In this document: positions 1 through 8,261 of the stretch, piece by piece
Numbering within the stretch: position 1 is the stretch's first letter
How the letters are laid out: every line of letters begins with the position of its first letter
Assembly: GCA_002690755.1 (NCBI GenBank)
Contig: NZFT01000084.1
Location: forward strand, 1-9,704
Source: Phycisphaerae bacterium
GTDB taxonomy: Bacteria > Planctomycetota > Phycisphaerae > Phycisphaerales > SM1A02
Length of the DNA stretch: 9,704 bases
Reading direction: 5' to 3'
Program-made: the position numbers and the translations under genes
Notes under the pieces: generated by a model
Told to the model about the DNA's origin: nothing
The model's input: the letters and a program-made list of their open reading frames with translations, nothing else
The model's database searches: none

Positions 1-1
1 G

Positions 2-355
2 GACGACGGGGCGGGGGAACTGTTCATCGCCGACGCGGTGAATCATCGGATCGTGGTCACCGATCGAAGCGGATCGATGCTGCGGGTGCTGGGCGGGGCC
101 GGGGACGGTCGAGGGCGACTCGCCTATCCCTACGGGATCACGCTCGACGGCGACCGCAGCCTGCTGGTGGCGGAGTATGGAAACAACCGGGTCCAGCGAT
201 TGGATCGAATCGACGGGGAATGTCTCGGAGTCTGGGGCGGCGCGGGAATCGAACCGGGACGACTTCGGTATCCTTGGGGGGTCGACGCTGGGGGTGGATT
301 GATGGCGGTGCTGGATTCCGGCAACGATCGAGTGCAGGTCGGAGATCTTCCGTGA
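2..355 (+). CDS. NHL-repeat (beta-propeller) protein, C-terminal part
   Basis: The gene is open at the left window edge, so only the last 117 residues are visible, ending at a TGA at 353-355. The visible protein contains consecutive NHL-type propeller blades: repeated units of the form 'L-x-I/V-A-D/E-x-x-N-x-R-V/I-x-x-x-D' (FIADAVNHRIVVTD, then LLVAEYGNNRVQRLD, then MAVLDSGNDRVQV), separated by G-x-G-x-G-R-L-x-Y-P-x-G-I/V linkers that occur twice. NHL propellers are generally interaction scaffolds or act in extracytoplasmic proteins; no catalytic residues are recognisable. The missing N-terminus would show whether it is secreted. It ends 48 nt before the large VWA gene and reads in the same direction, so it may be the upstream member of the same transcript, but a promoter in the gap cannot be excluded. 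The fold assignment is strong; the specific role is unknown. Confidence 0.88.
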   Translation, partial: DDGAGELFIADAVNHRIVVTDRSGSMLRVLGGAGDGRGRLAYPYGITLDGDRSLLVAEYGNNRVQRLDRIDGECLGVWGGAGIEPGRLRYPWGVDAGGGLMAVLDSGNDRVQVGDLP

Positions 356-403
356 TGATCCGACCGAGGACGCATCGCGACCGAGTTCCAGGAGTCCATT
401 GGC

Positions 404-3400
404 ATGTTCGCTGATCTGCCCATCCAATTCGAACACCCGGTGATGCTGCTGGTGCTTCTGTTGATCGTCCCGATCATCCTGTTCGCCCGGATGGGGGCGG
501 CGGGACAGGGCCGAGGCAAGCTCATCGGCTCGGTCGTGGTCCGGACGATTCTGATCCTCCTGCTCGCGGTCTCGCTCGCCCGCCCGTCGGTCGTCGACCG
601 CGGCGAGAGCGTGACCCTCATGGTCGTCGCGGACGTCAGTCGGTCGATCCCCCGGGAGCTGCAGCGTCAGAGCGGTCGATTTCTCGAACGCGTGGCCGCT
701 GCCAAGCGCAACGAGGAGGATCGCATCGGCGTGGTCACCGTCGCCGAAGAATCCGAGATCCGTCAGACGCCCGACATGAACGCGGTGATCCAGCTCGATC
801 ATGCGGGGGACCTCGCGGCGACCGATCTGGCGGGGGCGATGCGGACCGCGATCTCCCTGCTTCCGACCGACACCGCGAACCGGATCCTGCTCGTCTCCGA
901 CGGCAACGAAACCGAATCGAACCTGCTGGAGGCGGTGGAACTGGCCCGCGCCAACGACATCCCGGTGGACGTGCTCCCGATCGAGTACGAGTACGGGAGC
1001 GAGATCGTCTTCGAGCAACTGCGGGCGCCCAACCGGGCCAGAATCGGGCAGTCCGTGGATCTCCGGGCCTTCCTGCGGTCGTCGAGCGAGACCACCGGCG
1101 TGCTCCGGGTGTTCCAGAACGACACCCTCATCGACCTCGACCCCGGATCCACGGCGGATGGGATCCGCATCGATCTCGAGTCCGGAAGCAACACCGTCTC
1201 CATTCCGGTCACCCTCGAGTCCGGTGGGGCGCAGCGTTTCCGGGCCGAGTTCTCGCCCGACGATCCGGACTCGGATGCGATCCTCGAGAACAACGTCTAC
1301 GAATCGGTGACCTTCGTCGCGTCCGACGGCCGCGCGCTGGTGATCGACGAAGGCGGCACCGAAACCACCGCGCTGGTCGCCGCCCTGCGAAGCGGTGGTG
1401 TCGAGGTGGTCGTCGAGCCACCGTCGAGTCTGCTCGGTGGAATCGCGTACCTGAATGGTTTCGACACCGTGATCCTCGCCAATGTTCCACGCTGGTCGAT
1501 CGATCAGGACGCGGATCGAAGCCTCCGGTCCTATGTCCATGATCTCGGCGGCGGGCTGGTGATGATCGGGGGGGACGAAGGATTCGGTGCCGGCGGCTGG
1601 ATCGAATCCGAAACCGCGAAGGTGCTGCCGGTCCGACTCGATCCGCCGCAGGAGCGACAGATGGTCCGGGGGGCGCTGGCGCTGATCATGCACTCCTGCG
1701 AGATGGCGAAGGGGAACTACTGGGGCCAGCAGACCGCGATCGCCGCGATCGACGCCCTCAGCAGCCTCGACTACGTCGGGATCGTGACCTTCAACTGGGG
1801 TCAGGGGGGCCAGGGCGTCAATGGGTGTTCGTGGGCCTTCCCGATGCAGCCGGCCGGCGACAAGTCCGCGGCGATCGCCGCCGCGAAGAAGATGGTGATC
1901 GGCGACATGCCTGACTTCGGTGCGTCCATGACGCTCTCGCGTCAGGGCCTCAACGGCGTCAATGCGGGCCAGAAGCACGTCATCATCATCTCGGACGGCG
2001 ATGCGGTGCCGCCCAGCAAGACCCTGCTCGACCAGTACGTCGCCGACGGCATCACCGTGACCACGGTGATGGTCGGCGGACACGGGACGCCCGGGGATCG
2101 ACAGAACATGCAGGGCGTCGCCGAGTTCACCGGCGGCACGTTCTACAACGTCACCAATCCGAAGATGCTCCCCAAGATCTTCATCAAGGAGGCGACGCTG
2201 GTCACCCGGACGCTGCTGATGGAGGGCGACTTCCAACCGTCCGTCTCGGCGACCGTCGACGGGCCCACCCGAGGGGTCGGATCGGTCCCCGGCATCGGCG
2301 GATTCGTGCTCACCGTCCCGAAGGAGGGACTGGTGAAGATCCCCATGGTGGTCCCGACGGAGGAAGGCGAGGATCCGCTGCTCGCCTACTGGAACTACGG
2401 GCTCGGAAAGAGCGTGGCCTTCACCAGCGATGCAGGGGGGCGTTGGAGCACGACGTGGCCCGGTTGGGGCGGCTTTCAGCCGTTCTGGGAACAGATCGTC
2501 CGTTGGTCGATGCGTCCATCCTCCCCCCCGAATCTGATGATTCGTGCGACCACCGGCGAGGATGGTCGGGCGGTGGTCGAGGTCGAGGCGATGGGCGCGG
2601 ATGGCGGCATGGCGAACTTCCTGCAGGGGCAGGCCCGGGTCATCGATCCCACCGGCGCCTCGGCGGCGGCGGCGCTGCAGCAGATCGGACCGGGTCGGTA
2701 TCGCACCGAATTCGAACTGGAAAAGCAGGGGGCGTACCTCGTGAACGTGCTGTTTCCGGAAGGCGATGGCAGCGAGCGATCCGCAGCGAGCATCCAGGCC
2801 GCGATCAGCGTGCCCTACGAACGGGAGTTCGCGACGGTCCGGGACAACCGTGCCCTTCTGGAATCGATCGCGGCGAAGACGGGCGGAACGGTGTTCGGGC
2901 CGTCCACCGACTTCGAGATCGTCGACCCCTTCGATCGAACGGGGCTGGAGATGCCGTCCTCACCGACCAGGATCTGGGATCTGCTGGTGGTCGTCGCCGC
3001 CGGGCTCTTCGTCGTGGACGTGGCGGTGCGACGGCTCACCTTCGATTCACGGGCGGCCCGAGAGGCGGCGACGAAGGCCATGGCGAGTGGAACCAGCACC
3101 GCGGACTCGACCGTCGAGGCCTGGAAGACCGCGCGGAGGCGTGCCGGTCGCGGACGCGATTCGGGCTCCGACGCCGCGACGCGTTTCGACGCCGACGAGA
3201 CCGTCGACGGCGATTTCTCCGTGACCGAGGATCTGTCGGCCGCCGAGCGAAGCACCGATGGAACGCGGCCGCCGCGGCGGGAGCTTTCGAACGAAGAGGC
3301 CACGAAGTCCGAAGAGGTGGCGGAGGACATGACCAGTCGGCTGCTCCGGGCCAAGCGCCGGGCCGCCCGTGGCGACGACGGCGGAGCCGCCGATGGGTGA
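404..3400 (+). CDS. Large membrane protein with two VWA-type domains and an amidotransferase-like domain
   Basis: This 998-aa protein starts at an ATG with AGGAG (390-394) nine bases upstream. Two hydrophobic segments (about 14-30 and 40-62) precede a VWA domain with a canonical MIDAS, DVSRS at 77-81, probably T140, and D166 in the VSDG strand. A beta-rich stretch follows. Then comes a class I glutamine-amidotransferase-like fold (about 300-415) with the GGDEGFGAGGW turn at 389-399. A second VWA-like domain (about 424-575) has HSCEM (430-434) in place of DxSxS but keeps D531 in ISDGD. A tryptophan-rich segment (about 657-705) and a third membrane helix (about 857-878) precede a charged 120-residue cytoplasmic tail. 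The topology suggests that the VWA and amidotransferase-like domains face the periplasm. This matches planctomycetal VWA/GATase-like proteins next to moxR genes. There are only two cysteines, both in the second VWA-like domain, so the amidotransferase-like domain lacks a nucleophile and is probably non-enzymatic. The gene overlaps the next by 8 nt. Confidence 0.9.
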   Translation: MFADLPIQFEHPVMLLVLLLIVPIILFARMGAAGQGRGKLIGSVVVRTILILLLAVSLARPSVVDRGESVTLMVVADVSRSIPRELQRQSGRFLERVAAAKRNEEDRIGVVTVAEESEIRQTPDMNAVIQLDHAGDLAATDLAGAMRTAISLLPTDTANRILLVSDGNETESNLLEAVELARANDIPVDVLPIEYEYGSEIVFEQLRAPNRARIGQSVDLRAFLRSSSETTGVLRVFQNDTLIDLDPGSTADGIRIDLESGSNTVSIPVTLESGGAQRFRAEFSPDDPDSDAILENNVYESVTFVASDGRALVIDEGGTETTALVAALRSGGVEVVVEPPSSLLGGIAYLNGFDTVILANVPRWSIDQDADRSLRSYVHDLGGGLVMIGGDEGFGAGGWIESETAKVLPVRLDPPQERQMVRGALALIMHSCEMAKGNYWGQQTAIAAIDALSSLDYVGIVTFNWGQGGQGVNGCSWAFPMQPAGDKSAAIAAAKKMVIGDMPDFGASMTLSRQGLNGVNAGQKHVIIISDGDAVPPSKTLLDQYVADGITVTTVMVGGHGTPGDRQNMQGVAEFTGGTFYNVTNPKMLPKIFIKEATLVTRTLLMEGDFQPSVSATVDGPTRGVGSVPGIGGFVLTVPKEGLVKIPMVVPTEEGEDPLLAYWNYGLGKSVAFTSDAGGRWSTTWPGWGGFQPFWEQIVRWSMRPSSPPNLMIRATTGEDGRAVVEVEAMGADGGMANFLQGQARVIDPTGASAAAALQQIGPGRYRTEFELEKQGAYLVNVLFPEGDGSERSAASIQAAISVPYEREFATVRDNRALLESIAAKTGGTVFGPSTDFEIVDPFDRTGLEMPSSPTRIWDLLVVVAAGLFVVDVAVRRLTFDSRAAREAATKAMASGTSTADSTVEAWKTARRRAGRGRDSGSDAATRFDADETVDGDFSVTEDLSAAERSTDGTRPPRRELSNEEATKSEEVAEDMTSRLLRAKRRAARGDDGGAADG
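3383..3386 (+). promoter_or_regulatory. Ribosome binding site deciding the moxR start
   Basis: GGAG lies six bases before the ATG at 3393. This favours that ATG over the in-frame GTG at 3369, which has no purine-rich sequence at a suitable distance and would add only eight residues (MATTAEPP). The site lies inside the 3' end of the upstream VWA gene, consistent with translational coupling. Confidence 0.6.
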
Positions 3401-4478
3401 ATTCGCCGAAGGAATGCGGACGAGTCTCGACGACGTGGAGACGGTCGAGCGGGCCTGCGATCGCTTTCGAGCGGCCTTCGGAGCGCTCCGGAAGCGGATC
3501 GGACTTCGAATCGTCGGGCAGGAGGCGGTGGTCGACCAGTCCTTGATCGCACTCTTCGCGGGCGGCCACGTGCTCCTCGAAGGGGTGCCCGGACTCGGGA
3601 AGACGCTGCTGGTCAGGACGCTCGCGGATTCGCTCGGGCTCGACTTCAATCGCATCCAGTTCACGCCGGATCTGATGCCCGCGGACGTCACCGGGACCAC
3701 GATCGTCGTCGAAGACGGTCTCGGCGGTCGTGCGTTCCAGTTTCGAGAAGGACCGATCTTCTCGAACATCGTCCTTGCCGACGAGATCAACCGGGCCACG
3801 CCGAAGAGTCAGTCCGCGATGCTCGAAGCGATGCAGGAGCGGTCGGTCTCCGTCGGCGCCGAGACCCGTCGGCTTCCGGACCCGTTCCTGGTGCTCGCGA
3901 CTCAGAATCCGATCGAACAGGAGGGGACCTTCCCACTGCCGGAGGCGCAACTCGACCGGTTCCTGCTCAAGATCACCGTGCCCTATGCGATCCGCAGGGA
4001 ACTCGCCGAGATCATCCATCGAACCACCGTGCCCGGCGAGGTCGACGTCACGCCGGTGCTCGATGCCGAGGACGTGCTCGCGGGACGATCGCTCGCCCGT
4101 CGAATGGTGATCGCGGATTCGGTCAAGGACTACGCGATCCGACTCGTGCTCGCGACGCATCCCGGGGGTGAGTTCGAGATTCCCGAGTTCCGCCACTACA
4201 TCCGCATCGGAGCGAGCCCGCGGGCGGCGCAGGCGCTGGTGTCCACGGCCAAGGTCGTGGCGCTCATGGACGGCCGATACGCCGCGAGCATCGATGACGT
4301 CCGCCGGGTCGCGCTGCCGGCGCTTCGGCATCGTCTGGTTCGGACCTTCGAGGCGGAGGCGGACGGCGTCGATGCGGACGAGATCGTCCGCGGCGTGCTC
4401 GAACGGGTGCCGGCGGACGCGGACCATCCGGAGGACGGACCGCCGGCCGGAACGATCTTCGCGGGAGAAACCCGATGA
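3393..4478 (+). CDS. MoxR-family AAA+ ATPase
   Basis: This 361-aa cytoplasmic ATPase has the complete MoxR set: Walker A GVPGLGKT (64-71), Walker B ending in D130-E131 followed by INRATPKSQSAMLEAMQE, sensor 1 N172 in LATQNPIEQEGTFPLPEAQLDRF with the arginine finger R189, and sensor 2 R277 in SPRAAQAL. The C-terminal lid subdomain is present and the length is normal for a MoxR subfamily member. MoxR proteins form hexameric ATPases that act as chaperones for VWA-domain partners, for example in cofactor insertion or complex activation, and RavA-ViaA is a characterised relative. Here the probable partners are encoded immediately on both sides. The ATG at 3393 was chosen because of the GGAG upstream; a GTG at 3369 is the alternative. 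The stop overlaps the DUF58 start by 4 nt (ATGA). All catalytic residues are intact, so it should be active. The gene symbol is left blank because the subfamily cannot be fixed from sequence alone. Confidence 0.96.
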   Translation: MGEFAEGMRTSLDDVETVERACDRFRAAFGALRKRIGLRIVGQEAVVDQSLIALFAGGHVLLEGVPGLGKTLLVRTLADSLGLDFNRIQFTPDLMPADVTGTTIVVEDGLGGRAFQFREGPIFSNIVLADEINRATPKSQSAMLEAMQERSVSVGAETRRLPDPFLVLATQNPIEQEGTFPLPEAQLDRFLLKITVPYAIRRELAEIIHRTTVPGEVDVTPVLDAEDVLAGRSLARRMVIADSVKDYAIRLVLATHPGGEFEIPEFRHYIRIGASPRAAQALVSTAKVVALMDGRYAASIDDVRRVALPALRHRLVRTFEAEADGVDADEIVRGVLERVPADADHPEDGPPAGTIFAGETR

Positions 4479-5434
4479 GTCGCTTCCCCGACGGTCAGCC
4501 GCCGCGTTCCAGTCGACCCACGAAGGTCGACGAACTGATCGACAGTCGCCTCATGGCGCGGCTCGACCATCTCGACGTGGTGAGCCGGAAGATCTTCAAC
4601 GGACGCGTCCAGGGCGAACGTCGAAGCAAGCGGCGCGGACAGAGCGTCGAGTTCGCGGACTTCCGTCCCTACGTCCACGGCGACGATCTGCGATTCGTCG
4701 ACTGGAACATCTACGGGCGTCTCGATCGTCTCTTCCTGAAGATCTTCCTCGAGGAGGAGGACCTCTCGCTCATCGTGGTGGTGGACGGGACCTCCAGCAT
4801 GCACTGGGGCGATCCTTCCAAGTTCGAGTACGCCCGACGGCTCGCGATGGCGCTGGGCTACATCGGACTGGTCAACCAGAACCGGGTCTCGCTCGCGGCG
4901 TTCGGCGGCCTCGACTCGGAAGGCGGATCCGCCGGCCTGCAGCGCATCTCGAACCTCCGGGGTCGGCGGCGCACGCACGAAATGGGCAGGTGGTTGCTGG
5001 AGCTCGAGCCCGGAGGCGACGGCGGATTCGAGGAGGCGATGCGGCGAATCGCCCTCACCCGGCAGGGGCGCGGGGTGATGATCGTGCTGAGCGACTTCCT
5101 GCAGAAGGAGGGCTTCGAACGGGGCCTGCGCTACGTCGCGGGCCGTGGGTACGACGTCTTCGCGATGCAGGTCCTCGCCCCGCAGGAGATCGATCCGGGC
5201 CGACATGGGATGAGCGGCGACCTGCGGCTGGTGGATCTGGAGGACGATGACGAAGCGGAGGTGACCATCAACTCGGCGGTGCTTCGCGGCTATCGACGGC
5301 GACTCGACGCCTACTGCGGATCGCTTCGCGACTACTGCATCCGCCGAAGCATCATGCACACCCTCGTCGACACCTCGACGGATCTCGATGCGCTGCTGCT
5401 CGACTATCTGCGGAAGCGAGGTCTGCTGCGATGA
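4475..5434 (+). CDS. DUF58 domain protein (VWA-like)
   Basis: This 319-aa protein carries the hallmark DUF58 block EFADFRPYVHGDDLRFVDWN (about 60-79), followed by a stretch rich in acidic residues and a VWA-like fold. Its metal-site motif is DGTSS (104-108), with threonine replacing the first MIDAS serine, and D207 sits in the VLSDF strand. No signal peptide or membrane segment is visible, unlike many DUF58 proteins that carry two N-terminal helices, so this one is probably cytoplasmic or peripheral. DUF58 genes follow moxR in a great many bacteria, and the product is regarded as a partner of the ATPase, although its biochemical role is unsettled. The start is an ATG overlapping the moxR stop, with GGGAG (4463-4467) seven bases upstream. 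The stop overlaps the next gene's ATG by 4 nt. The family call is firm; the function is inferred from context only. Confidence 0.95.
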   Translation: MSRFPDGQPPRSSRPTKVDELIDSRLMARLDHLDVVSRKIFNGRVQGERRSKRRGQSVEFADFRPYVHGDDLRFVDWNIYGRLDRLFLKIFLEEEDLSLIVVVDGTSSMHWGDPSKFEYARRLAMALGYIGLVNQNRVSLAAFGGLDSEGGSAGLQRISNLRGRRRTHEMGRWLLELEPGGDGGFEEAMRRIALTRQGRGVMIVLSDFLQKEGFERGLRYVAGRGYDVFAMQVLAPQEIDPGRHGMSGDLRLVDLEDDDEAEVTINSAVLRGYRRRLDAYCGSLRDYCIRRSIMHTLVDTSTDLDALLLDYLRKRGLLR

Positions 5435-7434
5435 GCTGGCTGACTCCGTTGTTCGGCGGCATCGTGCTCGCATCGGTGGTTCCGCCACTGGTGGCGCTCT
5501 ACTTCCTCCGGCTGCGCCGCACCCGTCGGGCGATCGCCAGCACCCTCCTCTGGAAGCGATCGGTCGAGGACCTTCGGGCCAATGCGCCGTTCCAACGCCT
5601 TCGTCCGACCTTGCTCCTGTTCCTCCAGCTGCTCTTCCTCGCCTTGCTCGGGATCGCCCTGATGCAGCCGCGCTTCGACGCGGGCGAGAGGCGGGAGGGG
5701 CGGACGGTGATCGTCGTCGACAACTCCTCGTCCATGAACATCCTCGACGGCGACGATACCGGCGACACTTCGAGACTCGAGTTCGCGAAGGAATCCGCCA
5801 TCGAGCGGATCGAGGCCCTGCACGGCGGCGGGCTCTTCAGCGGTGACGCGGCGGAGATCATGGTGGTCGCGTTCAACGACGAGGCCGAGATCAGGACGCC
5901 GTTCACGGATTCACGGCAGACCGCGATCGAGGCGGTTCGCGGCATCGAGCCGACGGACGGGACCAGCCGACTCGGCGGGGCGCTCCAGCTCGCACGCGCG
6001 TATCTCACGGTGATCGACCCGGACTCCCAGACCGGGCCGGTGGCGACGCCCGCGGCGGTCGAACTCTGGTCGGACGGGCGGATCGACGACCTCGACGAGC
6101 AGGTGCTTCGGGAAGGTGAACGGCTCGAATATCACCGGGTCGGCGCGGTCGATGCGGCCAACATCGGCATCGCGTCGATCGCGGCGCAGCGTCCGTACGA
6201 CGAGCCCGGGAAGATCCAGGTGTTCATCGCGGTCGAGAATCCGACGCGGCAGGCGCGCAAGACCGACCTGCAGCTGAGCGTCAACGGGGTGGTCCGCGCG
6301 ATCACGCCCGTCCCGATCGAGATCGGGCCCGAGACCGAGGAGCCCGGGCTCGGAACGATTCCGGGTCGCAAGCAGTTCGCCTTCGCACCGTTCGAACAGG
6401 AGCGGAATGCGGTGATCGAGGTGCTGTTGCTCAACGAAGACGCCCAGCCCACCGATGACGCGGCGATGCTGGTGGTTCCGCCCGCGCGTCGGCTCAAGGT
6501 CGCGCTGGTGGACACGGAGTCCTTCGTGCTCCGGTCGATCCTCGAGGGAATGGCGCTCGAATCGCTCGATCTGCTGACCCTCGACGGCTACGAGACGCTC
6601 GCCGAGTCCGGGGGGCTCGACGACTACGACGTGATCGTGCTCGACGACGCGGCGGTCGAGACGCTTCCTCCCGGCCGATATCTGTCCTTCGGCCGTACCC
6701 CGCCGATCGACGGTCTGACCGAGTTCGGTGATCGAGCCGAGGGCGTCGTCGTCCGTCGCAGCGCGGAAGACCACCCGGTGCTTCGCTACGTGAATCTCGA
6801 TGAACTCTTCGTATCATCGATGCGGAAGCTCACGTCCGGTGCGGGGGTCGAGTCCCTCGTCGAATCGGGCGAAGGACCGATGGTCGTCTCGGTCGATCGT
6901 GGATCGATCCAGATCATCCACGCGACCTTCGACCCGCTCGACTCCAACTGGCCGTATCTGCGGTCGTTCGTCAACTTCGTGCCGAACGCGATCGAATATC
7001 TCGGTGGTCTCGGGGATGCCGTGGCCTCCGCCGGCGTGGCGCCCGGAAATCCGTTGACCGCCCGGCTTCCGGCGCAGGCGACGGGATTGCGGGTGCGACG
7101 TCCGGATGGTTCGGACGTCGCGGTCGAATCGGCGGATCCGATGACGTTCGCGTGGGGCCCGGTTCGTCGGGCGGGACGCTACGAGTTGTCGTGGACGGAG
7201 CCGGGAGACGATTCACCGCGACGAAGGGTCTTCGCGGTGAATCAGCTCGATCCGACCGAGCGACGGGCCGCGGCGGCGGAATCGATCGAACTGAGTCTCG
7301 ACCGGATCACCGGGGAGGCGGCCGTGGCGGGAGGCACCCGCTGGCAGGACTTCTGGCCCTGGCTGCTCGGTATCTCGCTGGCGCTGATGATGCTCGAATG
7401 GTGGCTCTGGCAACGCCAGTCCGCCTCCGGATGA
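5431..7434 (+). CDS. BatA-like membrane-anchored VWA protein
   Basis: This 667-aa protein begins with the BatA-type N-terminal module: a helix at about 7-26, the basic YFLRLRRTRR junction, the conserved STLLWKRSVEDLRANAPFQR stretch, and a second helix at about 61-78. A VWA domain follows with canonical MIDAS DNSSS (97-101), probable T178 in DGTSRLGGAL, and D215 in LWSDG. After a beta-rich linker, a Rossmann-like segment from about 356 (KVALVDTES, then DYDVIVLDD) resembles the amidotransferase-like part of related planctomycetal proteins. A final helix (about 641-660, rich in tryptophan) anchors the C-terminus. The protein contains no cysteine, so it can have no amidotransferase nucleophile. 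Bat proteins were named for aerotolerance in Bacteroides, but that phenotype should not be assumed here. It is the last gene of the plus-strand cluster and starts in a 4-nt overlap with the DUF58 stop. It shares its overall plan (two N-terminal helices, VWA, one C-terminal helix) with the 998-aa protein. Confidence 0.93.
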   Translation: MSWLTPLFGGIVLASVVPPLVALYFLRLRRTRRAIASTLLWKRSVEDLRANAPFQRLRPTLLLFLQLLFLALLGIALMQPRFDAGERREGRTVIVVDNSSSMNILDGDDTGDTSRLEFAKESAIERIEALHGGGLFSGDAAEIMVVAFNDEAEIRTPFTDSRQTAIEAVRGIEPTDGTSRLGGALQLARAYLTVIDPDSQTGPVATPAAVELWSDGRIDDLDEQVLREGERLEYHRVGAVDAANIGIASIAAQRPYDEPGKIQVFIAVENPTRQARKTDLQLSVNGVVRAITPVPIEIGPETEEPGLGTIPGRKQFAFAPFEQERNAVIEVLLLNEDAQPTDDAAMLVVPPARRLKVALVDTESFVLRSILEGMALESLDLLTLDGYETLAESGGLDDYDVIVLDDAAVETLPPGRYLSFGRTPPIDGLTEFGDRAEGVVVRRSAEDHPVLRYVNLDELFVSSMRKLTSGAGVESLVESGEGPMVVSVDRGSIQIIHATFDPLDSNWPYLRSFVNFVPNAIEYLGGLGDAVASAGVAPGNPLTARLPAQATGLRVRRPDGSDVAVESADPMTFAWGPVRRAGRYELSWTEPGDDSPRRRVFAVNQLDPTERRAAAAESIELSLDRITGEAAVAGGTRWQDFWPWLLGISLALMMLEWWLWQRQSASG

Positions 7435-7466
7435 GTCCCGGCGCCTGGTCGCATCATCGTCATGCG

Positions 7467-7487
7467 GCCGGGCCTTTCAGCCCCGGT
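7467..7487. terminator. Possible weak convergent terminator hairpin
   Basis: CCGGG (7468-7472) can pair with CCCGG (7482-7486) across a 9-nt loop in the short gap between the convergent BatA-like gene and the TPR/YggX-like gene. The stem is only 5 bp, there is no T-run, and CCCGG at 7437-7441 is a competing partner. The position is right for a shared terminator, but the structure is weak. Confidence 0.2.
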
Positions 7488-8155
7488 CAGCCGTCGCCGC
7501 GAAGCGAGGCGAAGAGATCGTCGTCGATGCCGAGAAACTCCCGCATGTGACGGTCGTAGGTCTCCTGATCCTCTTCCCGGCTGAAGTCGAGTCGGAGTTC
7601 ATTGATGACCTTGGTCCCCTGTCCGATCCATTCGTTCCAGGTCTCGGCGGAGATGTTGTCACCGATCCAGCCGCCGACGGCCCCCTTGAAGGGGGGGGCA
7701 GCCATCGCGGTTCCCAGCTTGCCGGTCCGGCCGCAGGTGAAGTTCCCGGATTCCGAAGCCTCGAGGGCCGCGGCCTTCGCCGCTTCAGACGCTTCCGGGG
7801 CCGTTCTTCCGATCGATTCGAGTGCCGTCACGATGGCATCCCGGACCATGAGGTCACCCTTCGACACCGCGATCTCGTGGCCCTGTTCGAGGTGTTGGAC
7901 GGCCTTGTCCTCGAGACCGGCGTTGATCATGGCTTCACCGGCGAGCTGCCAGGCCTTGCTCATGTCGGGATTCAGAACCGTGACCCGTTCGAAGCTCGAG
8001 GCGGCTTCCGCGGCTCGATTCGCCTTGAGGTAGGCGTTGCCGAGCGAAAAGAACGCCATCTCGTTGTCGGGATCGGCGGTGGTCATGTTCTCGAACTGGG
8101 CGATGCGTTCGAGAAGCCGGGCGTCGTCTTCGGATGGAGGGGTCGGATTGCTCAT
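7487..8155 (-). CDS. TPR protein with C-terminal YggX-like Fe(2+)-trafficking domain
   Basis: This 222-aa protein has two tetratricopeptide repeats (about 34-101: AFFSLGNAYLKANRAAEAASSFERV, then AWQLAGEAMINAGLEDKAVQHLEQG in which the W-x-x-x-G/A-x-x pattern is kept). An alanine- and glutamate-rich linker follows. The C-terminal domain (about 138-210) aligns by eye with E. coli YggX: C141 near its start, then P-P-F/P-G-x-L/G, then N-x-I-S-x-E-x-W-x-x-W, then an I-N-E-x-x-L block and a helix ending in M-x-x-F-L. YggX binds iron weakly and helps protect iron-sulphur clusters from oxidative damage. C141 corresponds to the conserved YggX cysteine and is the only cysteine here. Similar TPR-YggX fusions are, to my recollection, typical of planctomycetes. 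No signal peptide is visible, so it is probably cytoplasmic. The ATG has no strong Shine-Dalgarno sequence upstream. The TPR call is firm; the YggX-like call is good but rests on manual comparison. Confidence 0.85.
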   Translation of the reverse strand: MSNPTPPSEDDARLLERIAQFENMTTADPDNEMAFFSLGNAYLKANRAAEAASSFERVTVLNPDMSKAWQLAGEAMINAGLEDKAVQHLEQGHEIAVSKGDLMVRDAIVTALESIGRTAPEASEAAKAAALEASESGNFTCGRTGKLGTAMAAPPFKGAVGGWIGDNISAETWNEWIGQGTKVINELRLDFSREEDQETYDRHMREFLGIDDDLFASLRGDG

Positions 8156-8261
8156 GATTCCGGCATGCTACCCCGCAAAGGCCCGCAGAGGTGCCCGGAA
8201 TGCATGAGTTCGACCGGGGGAAATGGCCGACGGGTCCCGGGGGGCGGGCGCGGTCGGAAGC

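Noticed and set aside
2443..3546. 367-codon plus-strand frame overlapping the end of the VWA gene
   Set aside because: It is glycine/arginine-rich out-of-frame translation of the VWA gene, which has clear domains and a C-terminal helix in its own frame.
3036..4427. 463-codon minus-strand open frame opposite the VWA and moxR genes
   Set aside because: The plus strand carries an unmistakable MoxR ATPase here. The antisense frame is arginine- and histidine-rich with no recognisable domain, as expected opposite GC-rich coding DNA.
4196..5488. 430-codon minus-strand open frame opposite the DUF58 gene
   Set aside because: It is a shadow of the DUF58 coding frame; its composition is low in aromatics and no motif is seen.
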